A DNA stretch of 64,000 nucleotides, taken from CAVSRC01 sp963762605 (GTDB lineage: Bacteria; Pseudomonadota; Alphaproteobacteria; Rhizobiales; Kaistiaceae). The notes under the pieces are model-generated. The model was not told the origin of the DNA, did no database searches, and saw nothing but the letters and a program-made list of their open reading frames with translations. Where the stretch lies: assembly GCA_963762605.1 (NCBI GenBank), contig CAVXLJ010000017.1:1-64000 (forward strand), in the 5' to 3' direction. Below are positions 16,707-25,304 of this stretch, in pieces. Made by a program: the position numbers and the translations under genes. Position 1 is the first letter of the stretch. Each line of letters begins with the position of its first letter.

Positions 16707-17801
16707 TTACTGCGGGCGAAGGAATTCGGCGCGCAGCATGACCGCGAGAAGGTTGAGGTCGCCGTCCAGGACCACAAGGTCGGCGATGGCGCCGACCGCG
16801 ATCCGGCCACGATCCTCCAGCCCGAGGTACTCGGCCGGGATGCGCGCGGTACGCGCGGACGCCTCCTCGACCGACAGGCCGATCGCGACGAGATTGTGAA
16901 ACGCCTGAAGCATGGTCAGGCTGCTGCCCGCCAACGTTCCGTCGGCAAGGCGAACCCCGTTGCCGCATTTGAAAACCGTCTGGGTCCCGAACCGATACTC
17001 GCCATCCTCCATGCCCGACGCCGGGGAGGCATCGGTCACGGCATAGAGATTGGGTATCGCGCGCAGCGCGGCACGGATCGCACCGGGATGAACGTGAAGG
17101 AGGTCAGGGATGATCTCCGCGTAGCGCGCGTGAGCAAGCGCAGCACCGACGATGCCCGGAGCCCGGTGGTGCAGAGGCGTCATCGCATTGAACATGTGCG
17201 TGACACCGTGTCTGCCGTGCTCGAAACATGCGCAGGCCGTCTCGTAGTCGCACGACGAATGGCCGATTTGCACTCTGATGTCCCGCTCGTCCAGCCAGCG
17301 GGTCAACCTGCCATCCGGGTCAGCTTCCGGTGCGCATGTGACGACCTTGATCGCGGCGAGTTCGGTGAGCGCCTGCATGAGTGCAATGTCGCCTTGCTGC
17401 ACGAAATCGGGCTGCGCCCCCAGCCGGTCCTGGCTGATGAACGGGCCTTCCAGATGCACCCCGATAATCGCGGCTTCGTCCGGCTGCTGATCGGTGGTCG
17501 CACGGCTCACCGCACGCAGCGCAGTCTCGATCGCGTCGACGGGCGCCGTCATGGTCGTTGCCAGGAAAGCGGTCGTTCCGTGCTGGGCATGGATCCTGGC
17601 CACCTGACGGACCGCGTTGCCGGCTTGCATGACCTCCGCGCCACCACCGCCATGGCAATGGAGGTCGATGAAGCCCGGAACGACAAGCTGTGACTGGCGC
17701 GTCGGGACCGGCTCAATGGCGACAATCCGGCCGTTCTCGGTGGCCAGGCGGCCGTCGCGGAAGCCGTCGGGCGTGAGGATCCGGCCCTCAACGATGGTCA
17801 T
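16707..17801 (-). CDS. nagA: N-acetyl-hexosamine-6-phosphate deacetylase (NagA/AgaA-like)
   Basis: A 364-residue amidohydrolase removing acetate from N-acetylglucosamine- or N-acetylgalactosamine-6-phosphate. Metal and catalytic signatures are GFIDLHCHGGGG (residues 43-54), HLEGPF with Glu118, GHSSC with His181, THMFNAMTPLHHR with His202 and VTDASPASG with catalytic Asp257. It is slightly shorter than E. coli NagA (382). It is divergent from the binding protein at 17.9 kb and shares that promoter region, with a GGTTATAACC operator. It links the two sugar cassettes on either side. Confidence 0.9.
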   Translation of the reverse strand: MTIVEGRILTPDGFRDGRLATENGRIVAIEPVPTRQSQLVVPGFIDLHCHGGGGAEVMQAGNAVRQVARIHAQHGTTAFLATTMTAPVDAIETALRAVSRATTDQQPDEAAIIGVHLEGPFISQDRLGAQPDFVQQGDIALMQALTELAAIKVVTCAPEADPDGRLTRWLDERDIRVQIGHSSCDYETACACFEHGRHGVTHMFNAMTPLHHRAPGIVGAALAHARYAEIIPDLLHVHPGAIRAALRAIPNLYAVTDASPASGMEDGEYRFGTQTVFKCGNGVRLADGTLAGSSLTMLQAFHNLVAIGLSVEEASARTARIPAEYLGLEDRGRIAVGAIADLVVLDGDLNLLAVMLRAEFLRPQ

Positions 17802-17835
17802 GAAAATTCTCCTCGGGCGTGATTTGCAACTGAGA

Positions 17836-17853
17836 GGTTATGTGGTTATAACC
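17836..17853. promoter_or_regulatory. GGTTAT repeat with GGTTATAACC palindrome (candidate GntR operator)
   Basis: GGTTAT at 17836-17841 is followed 8 bp on by the perfect 10-bp palindrome GGTTATAACC (17844-17853). The site lies in the 98-bp divergent promoter between nagA and the binding-protein gene. GntR/HutC regulators of amino-sugar genes (NagR/DasR type) bind similar GGT...ACC palindromes. The HutC-type regulator at 21.9 kb is the likely ligand. Confidence 0.6.
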
Positions 17854-17899
17854 TTTCCAGTCCATATGCACTACCCACGCTTAAGAGGGAGAGACTGAC

Positions 17900-19192
17900 G
17901 TGAAGGCAATCACCAAGATCGGGTTGGCCGCGACGTTGTTCGCGGCGGCGCTCGCTCCGCTTTCTGCCGGCGCCGAACCAGTCAAGCTGACCTATCTCAC
18001 GCATTGGGGCCCGGACACCGTGGCCCTGCTGGAAAACGCCACCAAGGCCTATACAGCGCAGAATCCCGACGTCTCCATCACCATCCGGGCGGTGCCGTTC
18101 GGCGACCTCCTGACCACCATCCGCTCTGGCGGAGCCGGCGGCGGCACCACCATCGCCAGCATCTACGATCTGTGGCTGCCCGAGCTGGTACGCGACCACC
18201 TCGTCGCCGCAACCCCCGGCGCGGTGAGCCAGGACGTGACCGGGTCGTGGCCCGCCGGCGTGGTCTCCGCCGCCAGCGTCGGAGGCACGGTCTACGGCAT
18301 CCCGAACGAGATCGACCTCTACGCGCTCAACTACAACAAGGCGCTGTTCAAGGAAGCGGGCATCGACAAGCCGCCGGCAACCTGGGACGAGTTGACGGCC
18401 GACGCCGCCAAGCTCACCGACGCGGCCGCCGGGCGTCAGGGCTTCGGACTGATCAACTCGTGGGCGGCGGGTGTCGTGCACCCGTTTGCGTCGCTGCTTG
18501 CCTCGAACGGCGGAACGCTCATCGCCGATGGCAAGCCGCAGCTCGGCAGCCCGCAGGCGCTGCAGACCTTCCAGCTCTATGAGACCATGGTCAAGAAGGG
18601 CTATTCGGTTCCCGCCATGGGCACCGCCGACGCCAACACCACCGGCCCGTTCCTCGACAACTTCGTCTCGGGCAAGACCGGCATGATCATCATGGCGAAC
18701 TGGTGGGAGAGCGCGCTGAAGGCCGGCATGGGCGACAAGTTCGCCGACATCGGCACCGCGCCGATCCCGGTCGGACCGAGCGGCAAGGCCGCGCACTCGA
18801 TCTCCTATTCGTGGATGACGGTGGTCAGCGCCTCGGCGAGCGCTGCCGAGCAGGACGCGGCGTGGAAGTTCCTCGTCTGGCTCGACGGGCCGACCTCGGG
18901 CAAGGACGGCGCTTCGGCGATGGCCGATATCCTCCAGTCGATGGGCATCCTGCCGTCGCGCACCTCCGATGTCGCGGCTTACAAGAGCAGGCTCGATCGC
19001 CCCTTCCTCGAGGGCTACGTTTCGGCGCTGGCCGATGCGCAGGGCTTCCCGGTCGTTCTCGGCGGACAGGAGTTCTCCGAATCGCTGCAGCAGACGATCG
19101 AGAAACTGGAATACGGCGAACTGACCGCCGAGCAGGCGCAGACCAACGCTCAGGCTGACGCCGAATCGATCCTCAAGCGCGCGGCGCAGTAG
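17900..19192 (+). CDS. CUT1-type sugar ABC transporter solute-binding protein
   Basis: A 430-residue periplasmic binding protein of the MalE/UgpB type. The GTG start at 17900 follows a GAGGGAGA site and gives a signal peptide ending near LSAGAEP. Family words include VKLTYLTHWGPD at the mature start and DLYALNYNKALFKEAGIDKPPATWDEL. First gene of a plus-strand operon with two permeases, a ROK kinase, a GntR regulator and a SIS protein. A GGTTATAACC operator lies about 50 bp upstream. Substrate probably an amino sugar, by context. Confidence 0.9.
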   Translation: MKAITKIGLAATLFAAALAPLSAGAEPVKLTYLTHWGPDTVALLENATKAYTAQNPDVSITIRAVPFGDLLTTIRSGGAGGGTTIASIYDLWLPELVRDHLVAATPGAVSQDVTGSWPAGVVSAASVGGTVYGIPNEIDLYALNYNKALFKEAGIDKPPATWDELTADAAKLTDAAAGRQGFGLINSWAAGVVHPFASLLASNGGTLIADGKPQLGSPQALQTFQLYETMVKKGYSVPAMGTADANTTGPFLDNFVSGKTGMIIMANWWESALKAGMGDKFADIGTAPIPVGPSGKAAHSISYSWMTVVSASASAAEQDAAWKFLVWLDGPTSGKDGASAMADILQSMGILPSRTSDVAAYKSRLDRPFLEGYVSALADAQGFPVVLGGQEFSESLQQTIEKLEYGELTAEQAQTNAQADAESILKRAAQ

Positions 19193-19200
19193 ACGATCCT

Positions 19201-19229
19201 GGCGAGCCGGCCGACCTGGCCGGCTCGCC
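19201..19229 (+). other. intercistronic hairpin after binding-protein gene
   Basis: GGCGAGCCGGCC (19201-19212) and GGCCGGCTCGCC (19218-19229) form a perfect 12-bp stem with a 5-nt loop. It sits between the binding-protein stop and the first permease, the same place as the hairpins at 4324-4349 and 52874-52908. It probably stabilises the upstream message or attenuates readthrough. Confidence 0.6.
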
Positions 19230-19250
19230 ATCAAATACGCATCTGCTGAA

Positions 19251-20144
19251 ATGACCGGCGCCCAAAGAACCTCGACAACCGTAATGCTGACGCCGGCCGT
19301 CAGCCTGATCACGGTGTTCGTCGTCCTGCCGATGATCCTGACGATCTGGCTGTCGTTCCAGCAATGGTCGACGCAAACCGGCTTCGAGACGGCGCGCTTC
19401 ATCGGCTGGCGCAACTACGAGGATCTGTTCTCGGCAATCTCGGTGGGGCGCGACTTTCGTGGCGCCTACATCAATACCGCCATCTACACCGGCGCCTCGG
19501 TGGTGGTGATCCTGCCGCTGTCCGTCCTGCTCGGGCTACTCGTCCACCAGGAGCGCGTGCGCGGCGGCAAAGCGCTGAGGACCGTGCTGTTCTCGACCTA
19601 TATGGTGCCGATGATCGCGGTCGCTCTGGTCTGGTCGAAGCTCTATTCGCCGACCGAGGGGCCCTTCAACCAGATCCTGTCGTGGATCGGCATCGCACCG
19701 CTGCCCTGGCTGTCGGCGCCCAACACGGCGCTCGGCTCCATCGTGATCCTCAACATTTGGCAGCAGATCGGCTACTTCACCGTGCTGGCGGTGGCGGGGC
19801 TGACCCAGATTCCGCAGACGCTCTACGAGGCCGCCAAGATCGACGGCGCCAACCCGGTCCAGCAGTTCTTCAGCGTGACACTGCCACTGATGCGGCGGAC
19901 CTTGTTGTTCAGCGCGGTCATCGCCGTCATCAACGCCGTCCAGGTGTTCGAGCCCGTCGTCCTCATCACCCAGGGCGGCCCGGCCGGCTCGACCAACGTG
20001 CTCACCTATCACATCCGCCGCGTCGGCATCGAACGGGCCCAGGGCGGCCTCGGCTCGGCCATGGCGGTGATGCTGATGCTGTCGCTGGTGGTGATCATCG
20101 TGGTCATCTTCCGGTTGGCACGCGACAGGATGGACGAGACATGA
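19251..20144 (+). CDS. CUT1-type sugar ABC transporter permease (MalF/UgpA-like)
   Basis: A 297-residue membrane protein with about six hydrophobic helices and a short cytoplasmic N-terminus. The first helix is VSLITVFVVLPMILTIWLS. The coupling motif is EAAKIDGANPVQQFFSVTLPL, the EAA loop of CUT1 permeases. Its stop overlaps the ATG of the second permease (ATGA at 20141-20144). No ATPase gene is present in this operon. Confidence 0.92.
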   Translation: MTGAQRTSTTVMLTPAVSLITVFVVLPMILTIWLSFQQWSTQTGFETARFIGWRNYEDLFSAISVGRDFRGAYINTAIYTGASVVVILPLSVLLGLLVHQERVRGGKALRTVLFSTYMVPMIAVALVWSKLYSPTEGPFNQILSWIGIAPLPWLSAPNTALGSIVILNIWQQIGYFTVLAVAGLTQIPQTLYEAAKIDGANPVQQFFSVTLPLMRRTLLFSAVIAVINAVQVFEPVVLITQGGPAGSTNVLTYHIRRVGIERAQGGLGSAMAVMLMLSLVVIIVVIFRLARDRMDET

Positions 20145-21011
20145 GCGCGTCGACCGCCAGAAGCCGTCCGGTCCTCGGAGCCGCAGCGCAGCGTGCTCGA
20201 TTCTTTGCTGTGGCTCGCCATCATCTTCGCGACGGTGGTGGCGGCATTCCCGCTGGTGTGGATGCTGCTGTCGAGCTTCAAGACGGCGGCGGAGGGCATG
20301 CAGACGCCGCCGGTGTGGATTCCGGCAACGCCGAGCTTCGATGCCTTTACCAGGGTTGCCGACGTCATTGACGCGACGCGCTCGTTCCGCAACTCCGCCA
20401 TCATCGCAACAACGGCGACGCTCGGCATCCTCGTCACCTCGCTGATGGCCGGCTACGCTTTCGCAAAATACCGCTTCCGCGGGCGCGACCTGCTGTTCGC
20501 CGCGATGATTTCGACGATGTTCCTGCCGCCGATCGTCACGCTGATCCCGCTCTACCGGATGGTCTTCTACCTGCATCTGAATGCGAGCCTGGCGGGCGTC
20601 ATCGTTCCCAATCTGGCCAATGCCTTCGGCATCTTCCTCATGCGCCAGTTCATCGCCGGCGTGCCCGACGACCTCATCGATGCGGCGCGCGTCGACGGCG
20701 CCTCGGAGCTGCGCATCGTGTTCACCATCGTCGCGCCGTCGGTGGCGCCGGCAATTGCGGCGCTGGCGCTGTTCGCCTTCGTCTATCACTGGAACACGTA
20801 TCTGTGGCCGCTCACCGTGCTCCAGGGCAACACGGCGGACTATCCGATCGTGCTGAGCCTCGGCCGTCTGCTCAGCTACAATCGCGGCGCCATGAACACC
20901 AACCTGGTGATGGCCGGTGCGACGCTGGCGGTCCTGCCGCCGCTGGTGCTGTTCGTCTTCCTGCAGCGCTTCTTCGTCGACAGCATCGTCAGCGCGGGGG
21001 TCAAGGGATGA
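20141..21011 (+). CDS. CUT1-type sugar ABC transporter permease (MalG/UgpE-like), probable +1 frameshift near its start
   Basis: The main open frame runs from a GTG at 20193 to 21011 (272 residues) with five to six membrane helices and the EAA-type coupling loop DAARVDGASELRIVFTIVAPS. The expected ATG at 20141, overlapping the previous stop, is in another frame (MSASTARSRPVLGAAAQ). Joining the two frames around 20180-20190 would give a normal MalG-like amino end. The total of 871 nt leaves one extra base. Either a base is inserted (real or error) or translation starts at the poorly placed GTG. Confidence 0.85.
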
Positions 21012-21886
21012 CGCGGACCCTGTGCATCGATCTCGGCGGCACCAACATCCGCGCCGGACTCCTGGCGGACAGCCTTGTCGAAGCGCCCTCCCCGTTGGGC
21101 AATTGGCCAGCTCCCGATGGACTGCATTCATTCGAGCAGCGGATTGCAACGCTGATCGCGGAGCAGGCCGTCGACAGTGTCGGCATTGCGGTTCCCGGAT
21201 TGGTGTCGGGCACGCGCTGCAATTGGATACCCAATCTCCCCTATCTCGACGATGTCGATCTGAGCGAAATCCTTCCCGGTATCGATCTCTCGGTCGGGAA
21301 CGACGCGCAATTTGCTCTGCTTGCCGAGGCGGCAGTCGGGGCTGCGAAGGGTTTGACCGACGCCATCCTGTTGGCGATCGGGACCGGCATCGGTTCCGCA
21401 GTCCTCAGCGATGGTCGGATCGTGCGCGGGCATCGGGGCAGCGCCGCATCGTTCGGCTGGGCATGCGGCGACCGAGAAGATCGCGGCGACAGGGTCCACG
21501 GCTGGCTGGAGCGGACCATCTCGGGCACGGCGCTCAATGCTTTGGCAAGCAGCATCGGATTGCATGATGGTGCGGCGCTCATCGCCGCGGCGCGCGCCGG
21601 CGACCGCAAGGCGCTCGGAAAACTCGATGGGCCGTCCGCCGCGCTCGGCGCCGCACTTGCCGGTGCGGTCGCGTTGCTCGGAAGCCAAGTCGTCATCGTC
21701 TCCGGGGGCGTAGCCGAAGCGCTCGATGTGATCGCCCCCGCCGCCCTTGCGGTGCTCCGGCGGCAGGTGCCGCTCCATCTGCGCGATGTGCAGATAATGA
21801 GGGGCGCGCTCGGACCGATGGCCAGCCTGACCGGTGCCGGAATTGCTGCGCGCGGCCATCCGCTATGGACGGAGCGCCACGCATGA
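21008..21886 (+). CDS. ROK-family sugar kinase
   Basis: A 292-residue kinase of the ROK family. The ATP phosphate loop is CIDLGGTNIRAGL near residue 7 and the sugar-binding/catalytic region includes SVGNDAQFALLAEAAVG. A second glycine loop IGTGIGSAVL follows. The usual zinc motif CxCGxxGCxE is not intact: the corresponding stretch reads GWACGDREDRGDRVHGWLE, with only one of the cysteines. The ATG overlaps the permease stop (ATGA). By context it would phosphorylate an imported amino sugar so that the NagA-like deacetylase can act. GlcNAc or another N-acetylhexosamine is plausible, not proven. Confidence 0.85.
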   Translation: MTRTLCIDLGGTNIRAGLLADSLVEAPSPLGNWPAPDGLHSFEQRIATLIAEQAVDSVGIAVPGLVSGTRCNWIPNLPYLDDVDLSEILPGIDLSVGNDAQFALLAEAAVGAAKGLTDAILLAIGTGIGSAVLSDGRIVRGHRGSAASFGWACGDREDRGDRVHGWLERTISGTALNALASSIGLHDGAALIAAARAGDRKALGKLDGPSAALGAALAGAVALLGSQVVIVSGGVAEALDVIAPAALAVLRRQVPLHLRDVQIMRGALGPMASLTGAGIAARGHPLWTERHA

Positions 21887-22629
21887 CCCGGCCGGCAAAG
21901 GTTCCGCCGCTCGACCGCAATCGCCCGGAGCCGCTATGGCACCAGGCCGAGCAGGCACTGCGCGCGGCGATCGCCGACGGCACCTGGCCGGACGGGGCGC
22001 AACTGCCCAACGAGGCGAAGCTCAGCGAGATGCTCGGCATCAGCCGTATCACCGTCCGCCATGCACTGCGCAACATCGAGGAGTCCGGCCTGCTGAGGCG
22101 TGAGCACGGGCGGGGCACCTTCGTGCGCAGCTCCACGGTCATCGCCGGCGTGCGCGGCCTCACCAGCTTCACGCAGGAGATGGCCGATCGCGGCCTGGTT
22201 GTCGGGTCGCGCGTGCTCGAAATCGGCGAGATGCCGGCGCCGGAGGAGATTTCCGACGCCCTCGAGGTGCCACTGGGCACGCTGGTCTGCAAGATCAGGC
22301 GGTTGAGGTCAGGCGACAATCAGCCGATCGGCGTGCAGACGGCCTACATGCCGGTGAGCCGTGTGCCGGGCCTCTCCACAATGGCGGAACCGCTGCTGTC
22401 GCTTTACGACATGCTGCGCACCCGGTTTGGCATTGTCCCGCAGGAGGCGCGCGAAATCTACCGCGTCGGCGCGATGAGCGAAGGGGACGCCGCCCTGCTC
22501 GAGCTTCCCGTCGGCAGCCCCGTCTTCATCGTCCGGCGCATCGCTTCCGACCGACAAGGTCCCTTCGAATTCACCGTGTCGACCATGCGCGGCGATAGAT
22601 ACGAAATCCGATCCAAACTCCATTTGTGA
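21883..22629 (+). CDS. GntR-family transcriptional regulator, HutC subfamily (NagR-like)
   Basis: A 248-residue regulator. The N-terminal winged helix contains PLWHQAEQALRAAI, LPNEAKLSEMLGISRITVRHAL and REHGRGTFV. The C-terminal UTRA effector domain contains LTSFTQEMADRGL and later YDMLRTRFGIVP. The ATG at 21883 overlaps the kinase stop; an upstream in-frame ATG at 21865 is less likely. It is co-transcribed with the importer and kinase. Its likely operator is the GGTTATAACC palindrome at 17844-17853, giving autoregulation of the operon and control of nagA. UTRA domains of NagR-type proteins sense sugar phosphates. Confidence 0.9.
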   Translation: MTRPAKVPPLDRNRPEPLWHQAEQALRAAIADGTWPDGAQLPNEAKLSEMLGISRITVRHALRNIEESGLLRREHGRGTFVRSSTVIAGVRGLTSFTQEMADRGLVVGSRVLEIGEMPAPEEISDALEVPLGTLVCKIRRLRSGDNQPIGVQTAYMPVSRVPGLSTMAEPLLSLYDMLRTRFGIVPQEAREIYRVGAMSEGDAALLELPVGSPVFIVRRIASDRQGPFEFTVSTMRGDRYEIRSKLHL

Positions 22630-22655
22630 CGCGCCAAGGAAAGGCAAGCATCCCT

Positions 22656-23444
22656 ATGAGCACTTTGTATATCAGTCGCCTGATGAAGCTCGCAGAAGCA
22701 GCAGCGGAAGCGAATTCCGACGCCTTCGAGGCGGCCGCCGGCAAGATGTCGGACACACTGGAGGCCGGAGGTTTGATTCATCTCTACGGGTCGGGGCACT
22801 CCGTGCTCCCCACCCAGGAGACGTTTCCGCGTTACGGCAGCTATGTCGGGTACAATCCGCTGACCGATCCGCGCGTGATGTGGCACAACGTGCTGGGCGC
22901 CGGTGGTGTGCGCGAGCTGCTCTGGCTCGAGCGCACCGAGCACTATGCCGAGAAGTTCCTCGACCATCAGCCGCTCAACCCCGGCGACTGCATCGTTATC
23001 TTCGGCCATAGCGGGCGCAACGCTTCCGGCATCGACGCCGCTCTTTACGCCAAGAAGCGTGGGCTCACGGTCATCGCCATCACGGCGAAGGCGAATCTCG
23101 ACAAGCCGGCCACGCACTCGTCCGGCAAGCGCCTGGCGGACGCCGCGGACATCGTCATCGATACGGGCGCACCAATCGAGGACGCCATCGTGCCGGTGCA
23201 AGGCTGGAAGCGCCCGGTGGCGGGGTCGTCAACCGTGCTTGCCATGATGATGATGCACGAACTCAATGCCCGCACGGCGATCGCGCTGGCCGAGCGCGGC
23301 ATCGAGCTGCCGACCTTCGCCTCGCCCACCATCGAAGGCGTCACGCTGCACGATACCGACATCATTTACGGCGTCTATCGAGAGAAGATGATCGAGGCGC
23401 AGCGCAAGCACCTCGATTTCTTCAAGGAGCGGATGAAGGGCTAG
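22656..23444 (+). CDS. SIS-domain protein, UPF0309-like
   Basis: A 262-residue SIS-domain protein of the UPF0309 type. Features are LIHLYGSGHSVLPTQETFPRYGS, the phosphosugar loop VIFGHSGRNASGIDAALYAKKRG and AVPVQGWK-like segment IVPVQGWKRPVAGSSTV. The reaction is not established for this family; phosphosugar binding is expected. An in-frame GTG at 22626 overlaps the GntR stop, but the ATG at 22656 with an upstream GGAAAGG is preferred. Last gene of the operon, followed by a terminator-like hairpin. Confidence 0.75.
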   Translation: MSTLYISRLMKLAEAAAEANSDAFEAAAGKMSDTLEAGGLIHLYGSGHSVLPTQETFPRYGSYVGYNPLTDPRVMWHNVLGAGGVRELLWLERTEHYAEKFLDHQPLNPGDCIVIFGHSGRNASGIDAALYAKKRGLTVIAITAKANLDKPATHSSGKRLADAADIVIDTGAPIEDAIVPVQGWKRPVAGSSTVLAMMMMHELNARTAIALAERGIELPTFASPTIEGVTLHDTDIIYGVYREKMIEAQRKHLDFFKERMKG

Positions 23445-23568
23445 TCTGGATTCGATCGGCCAGCCAATCCGTGGCCCGATTCGGGAGATTCCCGGATTCC
23501 CGATCTTCCCCGTCGCCCGCCGACAGAGCGCGGTGCCGTCGAGACGGGCGGATACCTCACGACCGCCT

Positions 23569-23598
23569 AACCCGATCGTCCCTGCTGACGGTCGGGTT
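23569..23598. terminator. hairpin in the convergent gap
   Basis: AACCCGA-T-CGTC (23569-23580) pairs with GACG-G-TCGGGTT (23587-23598), a 12-bp stem with one G-U in RNA and a 6-nt loop. It lies in the 329-bp gap between the UPF0309 gene and the convergent methyltransferase gene. A bidirectional terminator is likely, though no T-run follows. No gene is seen in the rest of the gap. Confidence 0.5.
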
Positions 23599-23773
23599 GG
23601 GGTGATTGCTGCGATCATTTCTGTATACGCGGTTGCCAGATGTCGGTGAGCTGGCAACGGCTGGCGATACTGCCATCGCTCAAATGCCGTACGCGGCGGT
23701 GGGACATTCCTGCCGGCCCGGCGGCGACGGGCGGCCCGGTCCGACACGGCGCACAGCTGCCCGACGCCTGGCC

Positions 23774-24745
23774 TCACGCGCAGGTGCAAAGGTAGGTCAG
23801 GTGCGTCTGGTCCGTGGTGATCTTCGCAGTGCCCGGCTGAAAGCCGGCCGAGTCGACGAGGTTTTCGAGTTGGCGTCGGTCGCGCTCGATCAGCTTCCAG
23901 TTCGCCATGGTCTCAAGCCACGGGGCAAAGGGGTTATGCTGCGCAATGTTGGTGAAGATGATCCGCCCGCCGGGCTTCAGCCGGGCCCTTGCGAGACGCA
24001 GCAGAAGACCGATGGCTCTGTCGTCCAGATAGTCGAACAGACCGCCAAAGATGATCCGGTCGTAGCTGTCGTGCGTTCGCCTGAGAAGCCGCAGCGCGTC
24101 GCCTTTCTCGGTCCTCAGATCGTCCACAAACGACAACCGCTTCCGCGACAAGGCAAGCGCCCCTTCGTCGATATCGATCAGGTGACACGTCACGTCGGAA
24201 CGGCCATAGCCTTCCAGCGCGGCAAGATCGCGGCTTCCACCGCAGCCAACGCTGAGAATACGGGCGTTGCGCGGCAACTCGCGCACGGCATTCTCGATCT
24301 GAAAGGCGATCTTGTTCCGGTGTTGGTAGGCAATCGCGCTGTTCAGCGCATACCAGTCGATCCAATAAGCGGGATGGCCTTCGGGAAGAGATGTGGTGCC
24401 GTCGAGGAGCCGTTCGACGGTTTCGAAATCGCCGGGATAGCCGCGCGGCCATTCCTGAAGTCTGCGTACGAAGGGAGCCTCCCGGTGGACCGCGTGTGCG
24501 CGTGACAGGCTATCGCGCAACTCCACTTCGATGAGGACGGAGCTGAATTTGGCGATGCGGGCCGACAGCAGGTGCATCGCACTGATGACCGAGTGCATCT
24601 TCAGGGCGTCGGCCGCGGGCAGCCGTGTCGCCTCGATCAGGATGTCGGTCGCATCTTCGATCTGTGTCCGGGCGTCTGATGGCGCCTGGATTTCGCCGAG
24701 CGGCCGCCACGACGACCGAGGAAGCGGTCGTTCAAGCGCGTTCAT
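23774..24745 (-). CDS. class I SAM-dependent methyltransferase, PhcB-like
   Basis: A 323-residue protein. After a helical N-terminal region, the words QEWPRGYPGDFETVERLL and YWIDWYALNSAIAYQHRNKI precede a Rossmann methyltransferase domain with ILSVGCGGSRDLAALEGYG and LIDIDEGALALSRKRL. The PRGYPGD word and this layout recall proteins annotated as 3-hydroxypalmitate methyl ester (PhcB-type) synthases, which make a quorum signal in Ralstonia. That assignment is by eye. The ATG at 24743-24745 overlaps the end of the upstream membrane methyltransferase gene by 14 nt. Last gene of a four-gene minus-strand operon. Confidence 0.75.
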   Translation of the reverse strand: MNALERPLPRSSWRPLGEIQAPSDARTQIEDATDILIEATRLPAADALKMHSVISAMHLLSARIAKFSSVLIEVELRDSLSRAHAVHREAPFVRRLQEWPRGYPGDFETVERLLDGTTSLPEGHPAYWIDWYALNSAIAYQHRNKIAFQIENAVRELPRNARILSVGCGGSRDLAALEGYGRSDVTCHLIDIDEGALALSRKRLSFVDDLRTEKGDALRLLRRTHDSYDRIIFGGLFDYLDDRAIGLLLRLARARLKPGGRIIFTNIAQHNPFAPWLETMANWKLIERDRRQLENLVDSAGFQPGTAKITTDQTHLTYLCTCA

Positions 24746-25304
24746 CGATTTGGCTCGTGAGCTGTAGCCGCGGCAATAGGCGACCCGTCTGTGCGGCATA
24801 GGCGCGGTATTCGGCGGCCAGTGGCGAGTTGAGAAGCGCCTGTTCCTCGCCACGAGCTGCCGCAAGGTAAAACACAACCAGGACCACCATCGCACCCACG
24901 AGATACGGCGAGAGAGTGGCGGACGCACAGCCAGCCCAGAACAGCGAATACGACAAGTAGAACGGATGGCGGACCAGGCGATAGGGGCCGCTCCTGACCA
25001 GACGCGTCGGCTTCTGCCCGCTGAAGGCCAGTGGCAGGCGCTCGGTACGCGTCGCATTGACGGCACCAATGAACACCGCCCCAGAAGCAAGGTGCAGGAG
25101 AAGCCCCGTAAGCCGTACCCATTGTGGCGTTGTCGTCTGCCAAATCAGAACCACGAAGCCGGCGAAGGTGATGAGGCCCAGCGCCGAAAGGATGCGCATC
25201 GGCGCCGGCATGGATGAAGAGCGAAAGTGGCCGGGTATGACCCAGACGAATCCGGCGAAGACGATTGACGCGGTCAGGGTTAGTGCGATGTCCATCGCAA
25301 TCAC
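24732..25304 (-). CDS. isoprenylcysteine carboxyl methyltransferase (ICMT/PEMT)-like membrane protein
   Basis: A 190-residue membrane protein with four to five hydrophobic helices. The conserved SAM-binding word of the ICMT/PEMT family is present: RSGPYRLVRHPFYLSYSLFW, followed by AAARGEEQALL and EYRAYAAQTGRLLP. These enzymes methylate carboxylates or phospholipid head groups at membranes; isoprenoid proteins are not expected in bacteria, so the substrate is probably a small lipid or acyl compound. The GTG start overlaps the stop of the acyl-synthase gene (GTGA, 25301-25304); an ATG three codons later is possible. Confidence 0.78.
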   Translation of the reverse strand: MIAMDIALTLTASIVFAGFVWVIPGHFRSSSMPAPMRILSALGLITFAGFVVLIWQTTTPQWVRLTGLLLHLASGAVFIGAVNATRTERLPLAFSGQKPTRLVRSGPYRLVRHPFYLSYSLFWAGCASATLSPYLVGAMVVLVVFYLAAARGEEQALLNSPLAAEYRAYAAQTGRLLPRLQLTSQIDERA

